This document shows, in pieces, positions 1-6,233 of a DNA stretch of 25,136 nucleotides. The position numbers and the translations under genes are program-made. Where the stretch lies: NCBI GenBank assembly GCA_964356295.1, contig CAYHHE010000037.1, forward strand, positions 1 to 25,136, read 5' to 3'. The notes under the pieces are model-generated. The model worked only from the letters and a program-made list of their open reading frames with translations. It searched no databases and was not told where the DNA came from. Numbering within the stretch: the stretch's first letter is position 1; each line of letters opens with the position of its first letter. Origin of the DNA: CAVQGZ01 sp964356295 (GTDB lineage Bacteria > Actinomycetota > Actinomycetes > Jiangellales > Jiangellaceae).

Positions 1-189
1 CTAGCTGTGATGGTGGGGTGTGGGGCTGGTCGGGGTGATCCGTCCGGAGGGGGTGTTGGTCTGCTGTGGGTGGCCTCGTTCCTGCGACGGTGCCTACGAC
101 CTCGGGGGCTCGGGCGGTGCCGAGGCGTGCCTGAGGTCCTCCACGCCCTCTCCGGGGTGACCAATGTGGCACGAGTCAGTGGCGTCTGC
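1..189. other. Non-coding leading stretch, G-rich
   Basis: I see no convincing gene here. The open frames crossing it are antisense shadows of the GMC oxidoreductase, whose stop codon is at 190-192. The first 55 bases carry four runs of four or more G on the + strand (15-18, 22-25, 32-35, 49-53). The stretch could be the 3' flank of the oxidoreductase gene or the end of a neighbour outside the window. Confidence 0.4.
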
Positions 190-1707
190 TCAGCCGGGGG
201 ATCGCTGCGCCAGCCTTGTCATGGCACGTTCGGCCATCGCCGTGATCGTCAGGCTGGGGTTGACCCCGACGTTCGCCGGGACGGCGGACCCGTCGGCCAC
301 GAACAGCCCGGGGTAGCCGTGCACCTCGTGGTCCGCAGAGACCACCGAGGTCGCCGGGTGTATGCCCACCACGGCGCCACCCAGGATGTGCGCGGTCATG
401 CAGCGGCCGAGGACGCTGTCCAGCCAGGTGCCGAAGGCTTCGCCGCCGCTGGCCTCGGCCACTGCGCGTGCCGCGGCGTTGGCCTGTGGGAGGAACGTCG
501 GTGCGGGCACCTCGCCCGGCGGCACTTCCGAGGTGAGACCCCAGATCCCTGCCCGGCGGCGGTAGCGCAAGGTGATCGCGTTGTCCTCGGCCTGCATGAC
601 GGTGAGCAGCGTGACCCGGCGTGTCCAGTCCGCCGCGGTGACCGCCCGGACCAGCCGACCGGGGTCGGCGGCCACTGCGCGCAGCGCGGCGGCGCCCCTG
701 GACCGCCCACCGGTGTCGTCCACCAGGGGGCTCATGAGCGCGCGCATGTATCCCCAGGACGGCGGCATGCGGTTGTTGGTCACGTGTGTGATGTCGTCGA
801 CCCAGAAGTCGCTGGAGATGCTGGGGCCTCTGGTCAGGTCCATCTCCCCGTCGGGCTGCAGGACGGCCACGAACGCCTCGCTGTTGGTGCGCACGCGACG
901 CCCGAGCTGGGGGGAGACAGCGGGCAGCGTGCGGTACCGGTCGCGACAGGCCATGAGGAGCTGGTTCGTGCCCAGGACCCCGGCGGCGAGCACGACCTCG
1001 CGGGACCTCCAGGAGTACCTGCGGGACGGTCGGAAGGAGTCCACGGCATCCACCCGGTAGCCGCCGCCGGGCAGCGGGGTCAGACACGTCGCGCGCCGCT
1101 GCGGGACGACCTGTGCCCCGAGGCCCTCCGCCTGCGCGAGGTAGGTCCGATCGATCGATGACTTGGCGCCTTCGGCACATCCGGTCAGACACGCGCCGCA
1201 CGAGGTGCAGGAGTCGAAGTCGATGCCCTGCGGCGTCGGGCCGTAGCTGGGCAGCACGTGGAGGGTTGCTGCCGCCTTGCGCAGCCAATCGTCCTGCGCC
1301 CCGAACGTCGGGTTGGTGCCTCGACCGAGCATGCGTGCCGCAGTCGCGAAGTGCGGGGCGAGCTCGTCGCGCCAGCTTGCCCCGGCCCAGGCCGGGTCGT
1401 CGAACAGCCTGTCGTCTGGCTCGAGAAGGACGGCTGCGTACACCAGGCTGCCGCCCCCCACTCCCACCCCGCCGACGACGACCACGTCGGGCAGGACGGT
1501 CTGGCGGAAGTACCCGCGCAGACCGGTGGCGGGTGCCCACAGCAGGCTGCGCACCGACTGTGCGCCACGCCGCATGTCGTGCGGGCTGATGCGCCGTCCC
1601 ATCTCGATCACGGTCACCCGCCGACCTGACTCGGCCAGCCGCAGCGCCGCCACCCCGCCGCCGAAGCCGCTGCCCACGATGAGTGTGTCGCAGTCGAACG
1701 GCCCCAC
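190..1707 (-). CDS. GMC-family FAD oxidoreductase (cholesterol-oxidase-like)
   Basis: Predicted flavin-dependent alcohol/sterol-type oxidoreductase of 505 residues. The N-terminus is the FAD Rossmann motif VGSGFGGG (residues 11-18), which leaves almost no room for a different start; the GTG start follows an in-frame TAG, so it is the only possible one. A second glycine-rich segment (GGVGVGGGSLVY, about 79-90) fits the GMC FAD-binding signature. Residues 167-177 hold a CxxCGxCxxxC cluster followed by GAK, a ferredoxin-like insertion seen in the ChoD-like branch of GMC enzymes. The C-terminal GMC_oxred_C region contains AHILGG and the NPSLTITAMAERAM flavin-contacting helix. No signal peptide is seen, so it is probably cytoplasmic. 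It is transcribed away from the GTPase gene, and an inverted repeat overlaps its start codon. The substrate cannot be assigned; sterol or another hydrophobic alcohol is an inference from the family. Confidence 0.9.
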   Translation of the reverse strand: MGPFDCDTLIVGSGFGGGVAALRLAESGRRVTVIEMGRRISPHDMRRGAQSVRSLLWAPATGLRGYFRQTVLPDVVVVGGVGVGGGSLVYAAVLLEPDDRLFDDPAWAGASWRDELAPHFATAARMLGRGTNPTFGAQDDWLRKAAATLHVLPSYGPTPQGIDFDSCTSCGACLTGCAEGAKSSIDRTYLAQAEGLGAQVVPQRRATCLTPLPGGGYRVDAVDSFRPSRRYSWRSREVVLAAGVLGTNQLLMACRDRYRTLPAVSPQLGRRVRTNSEAFVAVLQPDGEMDLTRGPSISSDFWVDDITHVTNNRMPPSWGYMRALMSPLVDDTGGRSRGAAALRAVAADPGRLVRAVTAADWTRRVTLLTVMQAEDNAITLRYRRRAGIWGLTSEVPPGEVPAPTFLPQANAAARAVAEASGGEAFGTWLDSVLGRCMTAHILGGAVVGIHPATSVVSADHEVHGYPGLFVADGSAVPANVGVNPSLTITAMAERAMTRLAQRSPG

Positions 1708-1727
1708 GTCGTGACCCTACGACGTGG
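1704..1727. promoter_or_regulatory. Perfect 9-bp inverted repeat, candidate operator
   Basis: The arms CCACGTCGT and ACGACGTGG are perfectly complementary around a 6-base spacer. The repeat overlaps the GTG start of the GMC oxidoreductase and lies 22 bases before the GTPase start, in a gap of only 42 bases between divergent genes. This position suits a shared operator; an RNA hairpin at the translation start is the alternative. Confidence 0.45.
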
Positions 1728-1749
1728 CGCGAGGTGATTCGATAGCGCC

Positions 1750-2883
1750 ATGGCAGAGGGTTCCAGCGACTGGTTCCGCCGTCAGTTCGCCGCGAAGTTC
1801 GACGAGCAGGCCGAGCGGATCGGCCGGTTCAACCTCGCCATCTTCGGCAAGACCGGTGTCGGCAAGAGCACGCTGATCAACGCGATCTTCGGCGAGGACA
1901 TCGCTGCGACGGGCATCGGTGAGCCGGTGACCCGCGACAGCCATCTCTACATGCACTACACCGGGCACTTCGGTGTTCTCGACACGCGCGGGTTGGAGAT
2001 AGGGCAGGACAACCAGCAGATCCTCGACGACCTGCGGGCCTACGTCCGCCAGATGCGTCGACTCGAGCTCAAGGACCAGGTGCACGTCGCCTGGTACTGC
2101 GTGCGGGCCAGCGACCGCCGCTTCGAGGAGACCGAGGCCGAGTTCGTCCGCGCGCTGGACGACCTCGGGCTGCCCGTCCTTCTCGTGCTCACCCAGGTGC
2201 CCAAGCGCAAGGACTCCTACCATCCTGACTCCCTTCGGCTAGCCGAGGAGATCCGCGCCATGGAGCTGCCGGTGACCGGCGGCGCGGCGTTCATGACCTA
2301 CGCGAAGGCCGACGAGTTCGCCGGCTTCGACGCCCACGGGCTGCACGACGTCCTCGATGCCACCTTTCAGGTTGCTCCGCAGGGTGTCCAGCAGGCGCTG
2401 GTAGCCGCGCAGCAGATCGACTTCAGCCGCAAGCGAGCCGAGGCCAAGCGATCCATCGATATCGCCAGCACCGCTGCTGCCGCGGCCGGGGCCACGCCGA
2501 TCCCGTTCTCCGACGCGGCCATCCTCGTGCCCATCCAGCTGACGATGATGGCCAGCATCTCCCACATCTACGACATCAACCTCGACCGCGCGGTCACGGC
2601 GTCGCTGGCGGCCACGGCGGCAGCGACGACAGCGGGTCGCACCGCGGTCTCGAACCTGCTCAAGATGCTTCCTGGGGTGGGCAGCGTGGTCGGCGGCGTT
2701 ATCAGCGCCGGGGTGGCCTCCGGGTTCACCTGGGCGATGGGTCAGGCGTGGACGACGGTGTGTGTCCAGCTCGCCAAGGGCGGCCTGGTGCGCATCGACG
2801 GTGCGCTGGACAGCGACGCGATCCGCACGCTGTTCATGAGCGAGTTCAAGGACTCCGCCCGGAAGCGCCTCGCCGGCGGGTGA
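1750..2883 (+). CDS. P-loop GTPase with DUF697-like C-terminal region
   Basis: GTPase of the TRAFAC/Era-dynamin type, 377 residues. Visible motifs are the P-loop GKTGVGKS (33-40), a G2 threonine near residue 61, and G3 DTRG (78-81). The usual G4 NKxD is replaced by TQVPKRKD (148-155), a departure that could change guanine specificity or reflect a divergent IRG/YeeP-like subfamily. Residues about 220-275 resemble the DUF697/YcjF-type region (alanine-rich helix, then TPIPFSDAAILVPIQLTMM), and 290-340 contain alanine/glycine-zipper-like hydrophobic helices that could insert into or press on the membrane. A GAGGTGA ribosome site lies about 13 bases before the ATG. It is divergent from the GMC gene and convergent with the PemK-like gene. 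Its cellular role is unknown; membrane-associated stress functions are proposed for relatives. Confidence 0.85.
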   Translation: MAEGSSDWFRRQFAAKFDEQAERIGRFNLAIFGKTGVGKSTLINAIFGEDIAATGIGEPVTRDSHLYMHYTGHFGVLDTRGLEIGQDNQQILDDLRAYVRQMRRLELKDQVHVAWYCVRASDRRFEETEAEFVRALDDLGLPVLLVLTQVPKRKDSYHPDSLRLAEEIRAMELPVTGGAAFMTYAKADEFAGFDAHGLHDVLDATFQVAPQGVQQALVAAQQIDFSRKRAEAKRSIDIASTAAAAAGATPIPFSDAAILVPIQLTMMASISHIYDINLDRAVTASLAATAAATTAGRTAVSNLLKMLPGVGSVVGGVISAGVASGFTWAMGQAWTTVCVQLAKGGLVRIDGALDSDAIRTLFMSEFKDSARKRLAGG

Positions 2884-2891
2884 CGCCGCCG
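2874..2891. terminator. Possible short hairpin between convergent genes
   Basis: CGGCGG and CCGCCG can pair with a 6-base loop across the GTPase stop codon, just before the stop of the PemK-like gene on the other strand. There is no T-tract, so this is a weak bidirectional terminator candidate. Confidence 0.3.
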
Positions 2892-2893
2892 AG

Positions 2894-3349
2894 CTAGGTG
2901 GCTCGGTCGTCCTGACCGTAGTGCGCGGCCGCGGCCGCCAGCAGGTCGGCGAAGCGGTCGGCGTCCAAGGTTCCCCCCTCGCGCCGCACGGCTGAGGGTG
3001 CCACCGCAAGCGGCCGGTCCAGTCGGGCGTAGGACTCCCGACCCTCGCGGTCCCAGGGCCCCGAGCCGATGCTCACCCACTCCGGCTCGTCGTGCTCCTG
3101 GCTGGAGAGCATGAGGACGACCAAGTCCCCTTCCGCGCCATCGGCCAGAGCGTGGCCGACCGCCACGACCGGTCGATCCTTGCCCTGTCGCGGGTCCTCT
3201 TCGTAGGGAACCCAGCACCACACGACCTCTCCGGGGTCGGGGTCGCCATCCTGCTCGGGCGCATATGCCAGGTCGATCTGCGAGACGAACCGGTAGTCGT
3301 ACGCGCCGCCGATGGACGGACGCGGGTCGGCTTCGGGGTCACGGGCCAT
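2894..3349 (-). CDS. PemK/MazF-like family protein
   Basis: Protein of 151 residues with the signature of the actinobacterial proteins commonly annotated as PemK/MazF toxins: DPGEVVWCWVPYEED, then GKDRPVVAVG, a hydrophobic LVVLMLSS strand, and WVSIGSGPWDREGR followed by a conserved RLDR. In true MazF/PemK enzymes this SH3-like fold is an mRNA endoribonuclease. The open frame extends upstream to 3568, but that part is arginine/proline-rich and shadow-like; the internal ATG at 3349 has an AGGG upstream and begins a sensible protein (MARDPEADPRPS). No antitoxin gene adjoins it; its neighbours are a heme monooxygenase and an NTF2-like gene, 73 bases upstream on the same strand. Toxin activity is therefore doubtful, and a housekeeping RNA-binding or nuclease role is equally possible. 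Confidence 0.8.
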   Translation of the reverse strand: MARDPEADPRPSIGGAYDYRFVSQIDLAYAPEQDGDPDPGEVVWCWVPYEEDPRQGKDRPVVAVGHALADGAEGDLVVLMLSSQEHDEPEWVSIGSGPWDREGRESYARLDRPLAVAPSAVRREGGTLDADRFADLLAAAAAHYGQDDRAT

Positions 3350-3422
3350 GGTCCGACCCTGGCACGGCCGAGGGGCGTGTGTCGTCCGGATGGCCAACTC
3401 GAGTCGGGGTGACGGCCCGTCA

Positions 3423-3746
3423 TCAGGACGGGTCCGCGGCCGACGCCACCTCGAAGGACCAGATGGTGGAGCCGGTCGCTGCCGGGCTGGTTCCCGCGGG
3501 GCGGTCCGTTCCGGCGGGGTGCCCCCGGGCGAACTCCTGCGAGGCCGTCCAGGCCTCGAAGTCGGCACGGGTGCGCCACCGCGTGTACACGAGGTAGTCC
3601 GCGGTCCCCTCGACCGGGCGCAGCAGCTCGAAGCGCTCGAAGCCCGGCGACTGCTCCACCGCGCCGACGCGCTGGGCGAATCGTTGCTCGAGCGTCTCGC
3701 CGGCGCCCTCGGGGACCGTCAGCACGTTGATGGCGACGAACGTCAT
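3423..3746 (-). CDS. MhuD/IsdG-like heme-degrading monooxygenase (ABM fold)
   Basis: Antibiotic-biosynthesis-monooxygenase-fold protein of 107 residues, closest in pattern to mycobacterial MhuD, which opens heme to release iron. Counted from the ATG at 3746, it has Asn7, Arg26 and Trp66, matching the MhuD active-site numbering as I remember it, and a histidine at 76 close to the MhuD axial ligand His75. The core PGFERFELLRPVEG and the YLVYTRW strand are typical of this family. This register is my main reason for choosing the ATG at 3746. A GTG at 3785 overlaps the stop of the upstream gene (GTGA) and would add 13 residues, so translational coupling from there is a real alternative. It probably forms an operon with the NTF2-like gene. 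A heme-oxygenase role is likely but inferred; generic ABM proteins can have other functions. Confidence 0.82.
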   Translation of the reverse strand: MTFVAINVLTVPEGAGETLEQRFAQRVGAVEQSPGFERFELLRPVEGTADYLVYTRWRTRADFEAWTASQEFARGHPAGTDRPAGTSPAATGSTIWSFEVASAADPS

Positions 3747-3781
3747 GGCGCCCATCATCGTATGAGGCGCTCCGCTGTGGG

Positions 3782-4198
3782 TCACTGCCCTGCGGCTGAG
3801 GCCTTGGCGAGATGACCCACCCGGGGCGCCATCGCCTCGGCGAGCGCGATCGCCGCGGAGAGCGGTCGCACCATGACGGTCAGGTCGGTGACCTGGCCTT
3901 CGTCGTCGAGAGTCAGCAGATCCAGCCCGTGTACCTGGGTCTGGCCGATGTGAGCCCGGAAGACCAGCGCGTGCGAGGCGGGGGCGGCCAGCTCCTCGAC
4001 GTAGTGGAAGTCCTCGAGCACGTCCAGCACGTGGGCGAGCACCTGGCGCACCTGGTCATGGCCGGAGAAGGGTCTGAACGCGATGGGGGAGTGCAGCCGC
4101 ACCTCGTCGTCCATCGACGCCATCACGGCGTCGAGGTCCCTGCTCTCGACCGCGGTGCGGAACGGATGGGGGCTCGACAGGAAGTGCGGCGCGCTCAC
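3782..4198 (-). CDS. NTF2-like / SnoaL-like protein
   Basis: A 138-residue protein with the cone-shaped NTF2-like pattern: an N-terminal helix (FRTAVESRDLDAVMASM), then DEVRLHSPIAFRPFSGHDQVRQVLAHV, and later strands with LVFRAHIG, VHGLDLLTLDDEGQVTDLTVMVRPL. In this superfamily such proteins bind small hydrophobic ligands or act as isomerases or hydrolases; nothing in the sequence fixes the substrate. The GTG start at 4198 has no clear Shine-Dalgarno site but sits 6 bases after a TAACCT -10 box, consistent with a leaderless transcript. It is the first gene of a likely operon with the MhuD-like and PemK-like genes and is divergent from the LysE exporter. Confidence 0.78.
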   Translation of the reverse strand: MSAPHFLSSPHPFRTAVESRDLDAVMASMDDEVRLHSPIAFRPFSGHDQVRQVLAHVLDVLEDFHYVEELAAPASHALVFRAHIGQTQVHGLDLLTLDDEGQVTDLTVMVRPLSAAIALAEAMAPRVGHLAKASAAGQ

Positions 4199-4204
4199 GC
4201 ACCG

Positions 4205-4210
4205 AGGTTA
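4205..4210 (-). promoter_or_regulatory. Candidate -10 box of the NTF2-like gene (leaderless)
   Basis: TAACCT on the - strand fits the actinobacterial TANNNT consensus and ends 6 bases before the GTG start at 4198, the geometry expected of leaderless mRNA. No good -35 was recognised; the region where it would lie overlaps the inverted repeat at 4229-4243. Confidence 0.4.
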
Positions 4211-4228
4211 GGCGAGGCGACGTTCTCC

Positions 4229-4243
4229 CAGGCCTCTGGCCTG
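4229..4243. promoter_or_regulatory. Inverted repeat in divergent promoter region
   Basis: CAGGCC and GGCCTG form a perfect 6-bp repeat with a 3-base spacer; two further outer pairs follow after one mismatch. It lies between the NTF2-like gene (-) and lysE-like gene (+), upstream of the -10 box of the former and 13 bases before the GTG of the latter, so one bound regulator could affect both directions. Confidence 0.4.
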
Positions 4244-4256
4244 AGACCATCAGGGC

Positions 4257-4898
4257 GTGGACGTCGTCGCGAGCCTGCCGGCCTTTCTGGTCGCCGTCGT
4301 CCTCATCGCGGCCACTCCGGGCCCGGCGATGGCACTGATCCTGCGCCGGTCCGCGCTGCGCGGCTTCCGCGGCGCGGTGCCGACCGTGCTCGGCGTGGAG
4401 CTGGGGCTCTACCTCTGGGCACTGCTGGCCGCGGCCGGCTTCGCCGCGCTGGTCGCCGCGTCCGAGATGGCCTACCTGGTGCTGCGTGTCGTCGGCGCCG
4501 CTGTGCTCTTCCTGCTCGGGGCCCGAGCGCTGCTGAGGGCATGGCGGGAGCGTGGGAGCAGCGCGGCACCCGCGGACGACCCGACGCCTCCCGGGCGCCG
4601 CGCCCATTGGGGTGCCTTCGGCGAGGGGGTGGTCGTCCAGCTGGCAAACCCCAAGCTGGCGGTGTTCATGCTGGCGTTCTACCCGCAGTTCGTGCCGCCG
4701 GACCGTCCGCTGTTCGCGACCACCGCGGCGCTGGCGCTGGTGCAGGTGGCCGTCGAGACGGTGCTGTACCTGGGGCTGGCTGCAGGAGTTGCCCGGACAG
4801 GGGCGTGGTTCCGTCGCCCCGTTGTCCGTCGGCGGATCGAGGCAGCCACCGGGACCGTCCTGATCGCCCTCGGCGCCCGCGTGGCCGCCGACGCATGA
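4257..4898 (+). CDS. LysE/RhtB family exporter
   Basis: Inner-membrane exporter of 213 residues, the usual length for the LysE/RhtB family, which exports amino acids or related small metabolites by proton exchange. The family signature is at the N-terminus: a first helix followed by ATPGPAMALILRRSALRGFRGA (residues 19-40). The central VVGAAVLFLLGARALL helix, a charged loop near 105-115, and the conserved GEGVVVQLANPKLAVFMLAFYPQFV segment (about 122-144) follow. Two more helices and a short basic tail complete the usual six-segment topology. The GTG start is preceded only by AGGG two bases away, so initiation is unusual and may be leaderless. It stands alone on the + strand and converges on the NmrA-like gene. 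The substrate is unknown. Confidence 0.88.
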   Translation: MDVVASLPAFLVAVVLIAATPGPAMALILRRSALRGFRGAVPTVLGVELGLYLWALLAAAGFAALVAASEMAYLVLRVVGAAVLFLLGARALLRAWRERGSSAAPADDPTPPGRRAHWGAFGEGVVVQLANPKLAVFMLAFYPQFVPPDRPLFATTAALALVQVAVETVLYLGLAAGVARTGAWFRRPVVRRRIEAATGTVLIALGARVAADA

Positions 4899-4952
4899 GC
4901 CGCCCGAGCACACCGCGTTGATCCCGGGGACCGTGTAGTCCCGGAACGGGGT

Positions 4953-4973
4953 CCGACGCAGCCCCTGTGTCGG
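4953..4973 (+). terminator. Strong hairpin downstream of the LysE gene
   Basis: CCGACGCAG and CTGTGTCGG form a 9-bp stem with a CCC loop; the single non-Watson-Crick position is a G-U pair in the + strand RNA. It is 54 bases past the exporter stop codon in the gap between convergent genes. It lacks a T-tract, as many actinobacterial terminators do. Confidence 0.5.
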
Positions 4974-5047
4974 GAACCGGTCGCCCTCCATGCCCGGCAC
5001 TCCCGCGCCCCATACAACCTCAGTGCCGCGTGGATGAGGGAGGTGGA

Positions 5048-5947
5048 TCAGGGCGGCGGCGGCATGTGCTCCTGCGCCCAGGCCTCGAACGGCGTCGGTG
5101 ATGCGGTCGCGACCGAACGGGCGGCCTCCAGCTTGCTGTCGGCATCCGGGCCGAAGTAGGAGAACTGCTCGAAGTACGCAAGCATGGCGCTCATCTCCTG
5201 CGCCCCGGGGAAGAAGCCGTTGAACACCTGCTCAGGGACGCGCTGGAAGCCCACCCGGTGGCCCTGCTCGTTCAGTGTCGTGACGATGTCGCGGAAGCTG
5301 TAGCGGCCGCCGGCGAGGGCGCACCGGGTCCCGGCTCCGACTTCTTCCGGATGCTCGAAGACCCCCGCCACGACCGTGCCGAGCTCGGTCACGTCGCCCA
5401 TGTGGATCTGGCGAGCCTCGGGGTCGATGGGCAGCACCCAGGCCTTCGAGCCGTCGTCCATCGTCTGAGGGCCGAGGATGCCGGCGAGATTCTGGTAGTA
5501 GAAGGGAGCCTCGACGAACGTCCAGTAACCGAACCCCGCCTCGGTGACCGCGTCGTCCACCCGTGCCTTGTCGGTGAAGTGCGGGACGTGCAGCGACCCG
5601 TCGCTGAGCCTCTCGACGTCGGGCAGCGTCGACCAGACGAAGTGCTCGACGCCCGCCGCCCGAGCAGCGCGAACGGCGGCGGTGCCCTGGGCCACCTCGT
5701 CGATCCCGCCGGGCTCCCAGAAGTTCGTGACAGCGAATGCGCCGTAGGCACCGTCGAAGGCAGCAGGCAACGTCTCCGGGCGAGCCAGGTCAGCGGCCAC
5801 CGCCTCGTCCGCCGGTCCGGCGTACTCGTCGGGACGCCGGGTCAGGGCGCGGACGCGGAACCGACCGCGTCGAACGAGCTCGTCGACGACACTGCCGCCT
5901 TGCTGGCCGGTGGCTCCGACGACGGCGATGACAGGACGTTCGGGCAT
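5048..5947 (-). CDS. NmrA-family NAD(P)-binding protein
   Basis: Atypical short-chain dehydrogenase of the NmrA/HSCARG type, 299 residues, cytosolic. The N-terminus gives the Rossmann signature VVGATGQQGGSV (GxxGxxG, residues 8-19), then a basic RALTRRP segment that suggests NADPH preference. Later landmarks are GVEHFVWSTLPDV, the FVEAPFYYQNL segment and GDVTELGTVVAGVFEHPEEVG, all typical of NmrA-like proteins that act as redox sensors or NAD(P)H-dependent reductases. The start is secure: a perfect GAGGAGG lies five bases upstream of the ATG, whereas the longer open frame reaches into non-coding DNA. The promoter is recognisable and overlapped by a MarR-type inverted repeat, so induction by a small ligand is likely. 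The gene is monocistronic as far as can be seen. Confidence 0.88.
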   Translation of the reverse strand: MPERPVIAVVGATGQQGGSVVDELVRRGRFRVRALTRRPDEYAGPADEAVAADLARPETLPAAFDGAYGAFAVTNFWEPGGIDEVAQGTAAVRAARAAGVEHFVWSTLPDVERLSDGSLHVPHFTDKARVDDAVTEAGFGYWTFVEAPFYYQNLAGILGPQTMDDGSKAWVLPIDPEARQIHMGDVTELGTVVAGVFEHPEEVGAGTRCALAGGRYSFRDIVTTLNEQGHRVGFQRVPEQVFNGFFPGAQEMSAMLAYFEQFSYFGPDADSKLEAARSVATASPTPFEAWAQEHMPPPP

Positions 5948-5994
5948 GGGGCCTCCTCGGGTGACAGCGGGACGCAGAGCCCCGCTCGGGCCCC

Positions 5995-6022
5995 AGCCTA
6001 TGCCCATTAGTTGCCTACGCAA
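5995..6022 (-). promoter_or_regulatory. Promoter of the NmrA-like gene
   Basis: On the - strand TTGCGT (6017-6022) and TAGGCT (5995-6000) are separated by 16 bases, a good SigA-type pair. Transcription would begin near 5988, giving a leader of about 40 bases containing the strong GAGGAGG site. Confidence 0.5.
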
Positions 6023-6023
6023 C
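6010..6023. promoter_or_regulatory. MarR-type operator over the NmrA promoter
   Basis: The arms GTTGC and GCAAC are perfect with a 4-base spacer, embedded in AT-richer flanks (TTA before). The TTGC-N4-GCAA core resembles operators of MarR-family repressors. It covers the -35 hexamer of the NmrA gene promoter, the position expected for repression. No MarR gene is in the window. Confidence 0.45.
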
Positions 6024-6124
6024 CTGTTCGGGAAGTCTTGGGCCGTTCGGCTCTGCCGTGCCGGCAGCGGGCCAGCGATCGTGGGTGCGACCGGTGATCG
6101 ACCTCGCACTCGAGGAGGATGGCA

Positions 6125-6211
6125 ATGAAGTGGCTGATGTGGCTCTTGCTCGTCGCGGCGGTGGTCGGCGTCGTCGTCATGGTGATGCGCAAGCAGGGCA
6201 GCAGCGCCTGA
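6125..6211 (+). CDS. 28-residue single-span membrane miniprotein
   Basis: A short ORF encodes 28 residues beginning MKWLMWLLLVAAVV and ending MRKQGSSA. Nearly the whole length (residues 3-21) is one hydrophobic span, followed by a short basic tail, so it should be an integral membrane peptide with the C-terminus probably inside. The evidence for translation is a perfect GAGGAGG (6112-6118) exactly six bases before the ATG, as strong as the best sites in this window. It sits between two - strand genes (NmrA-like and DsrE-like), so it must have its own promoter, which I could not identify with confidence. The function is unknown; it may be a regulator or accessory of a membrane protein. A chance ORF is possible, but the combination of ribosome site, composition and position argues against it. 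Confidence 0.6.
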   Translation: MKWLMWLLLVAAVVGVVVMVMRKQGSSA

Positions 6212-6233
6212 ACCGGCCTGAGCGGACGGGTAG

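Noticed and set aside
7..1161. Long + strand open frame at the window start
   Set aside because: It is antisense to the GMC oxidoreductase, has no domain pattern, and is rich in Arg/Gly/His typical of shadow frames in GC-rich DNA.
2894..3349. Complete toxin-antitoxin module at the PemK-like gene
   Set aside because: No small antitoxin-like ORF adjoins it on either side, so only the PemK-family protein is called.
3350..3568. N-terminal extension of the PemK-like frame
   Set aside because: Arg/Pro-rich, overlaps the end of the MhuD-like gene, and the internal ATG at 3349 starts a normal family member.
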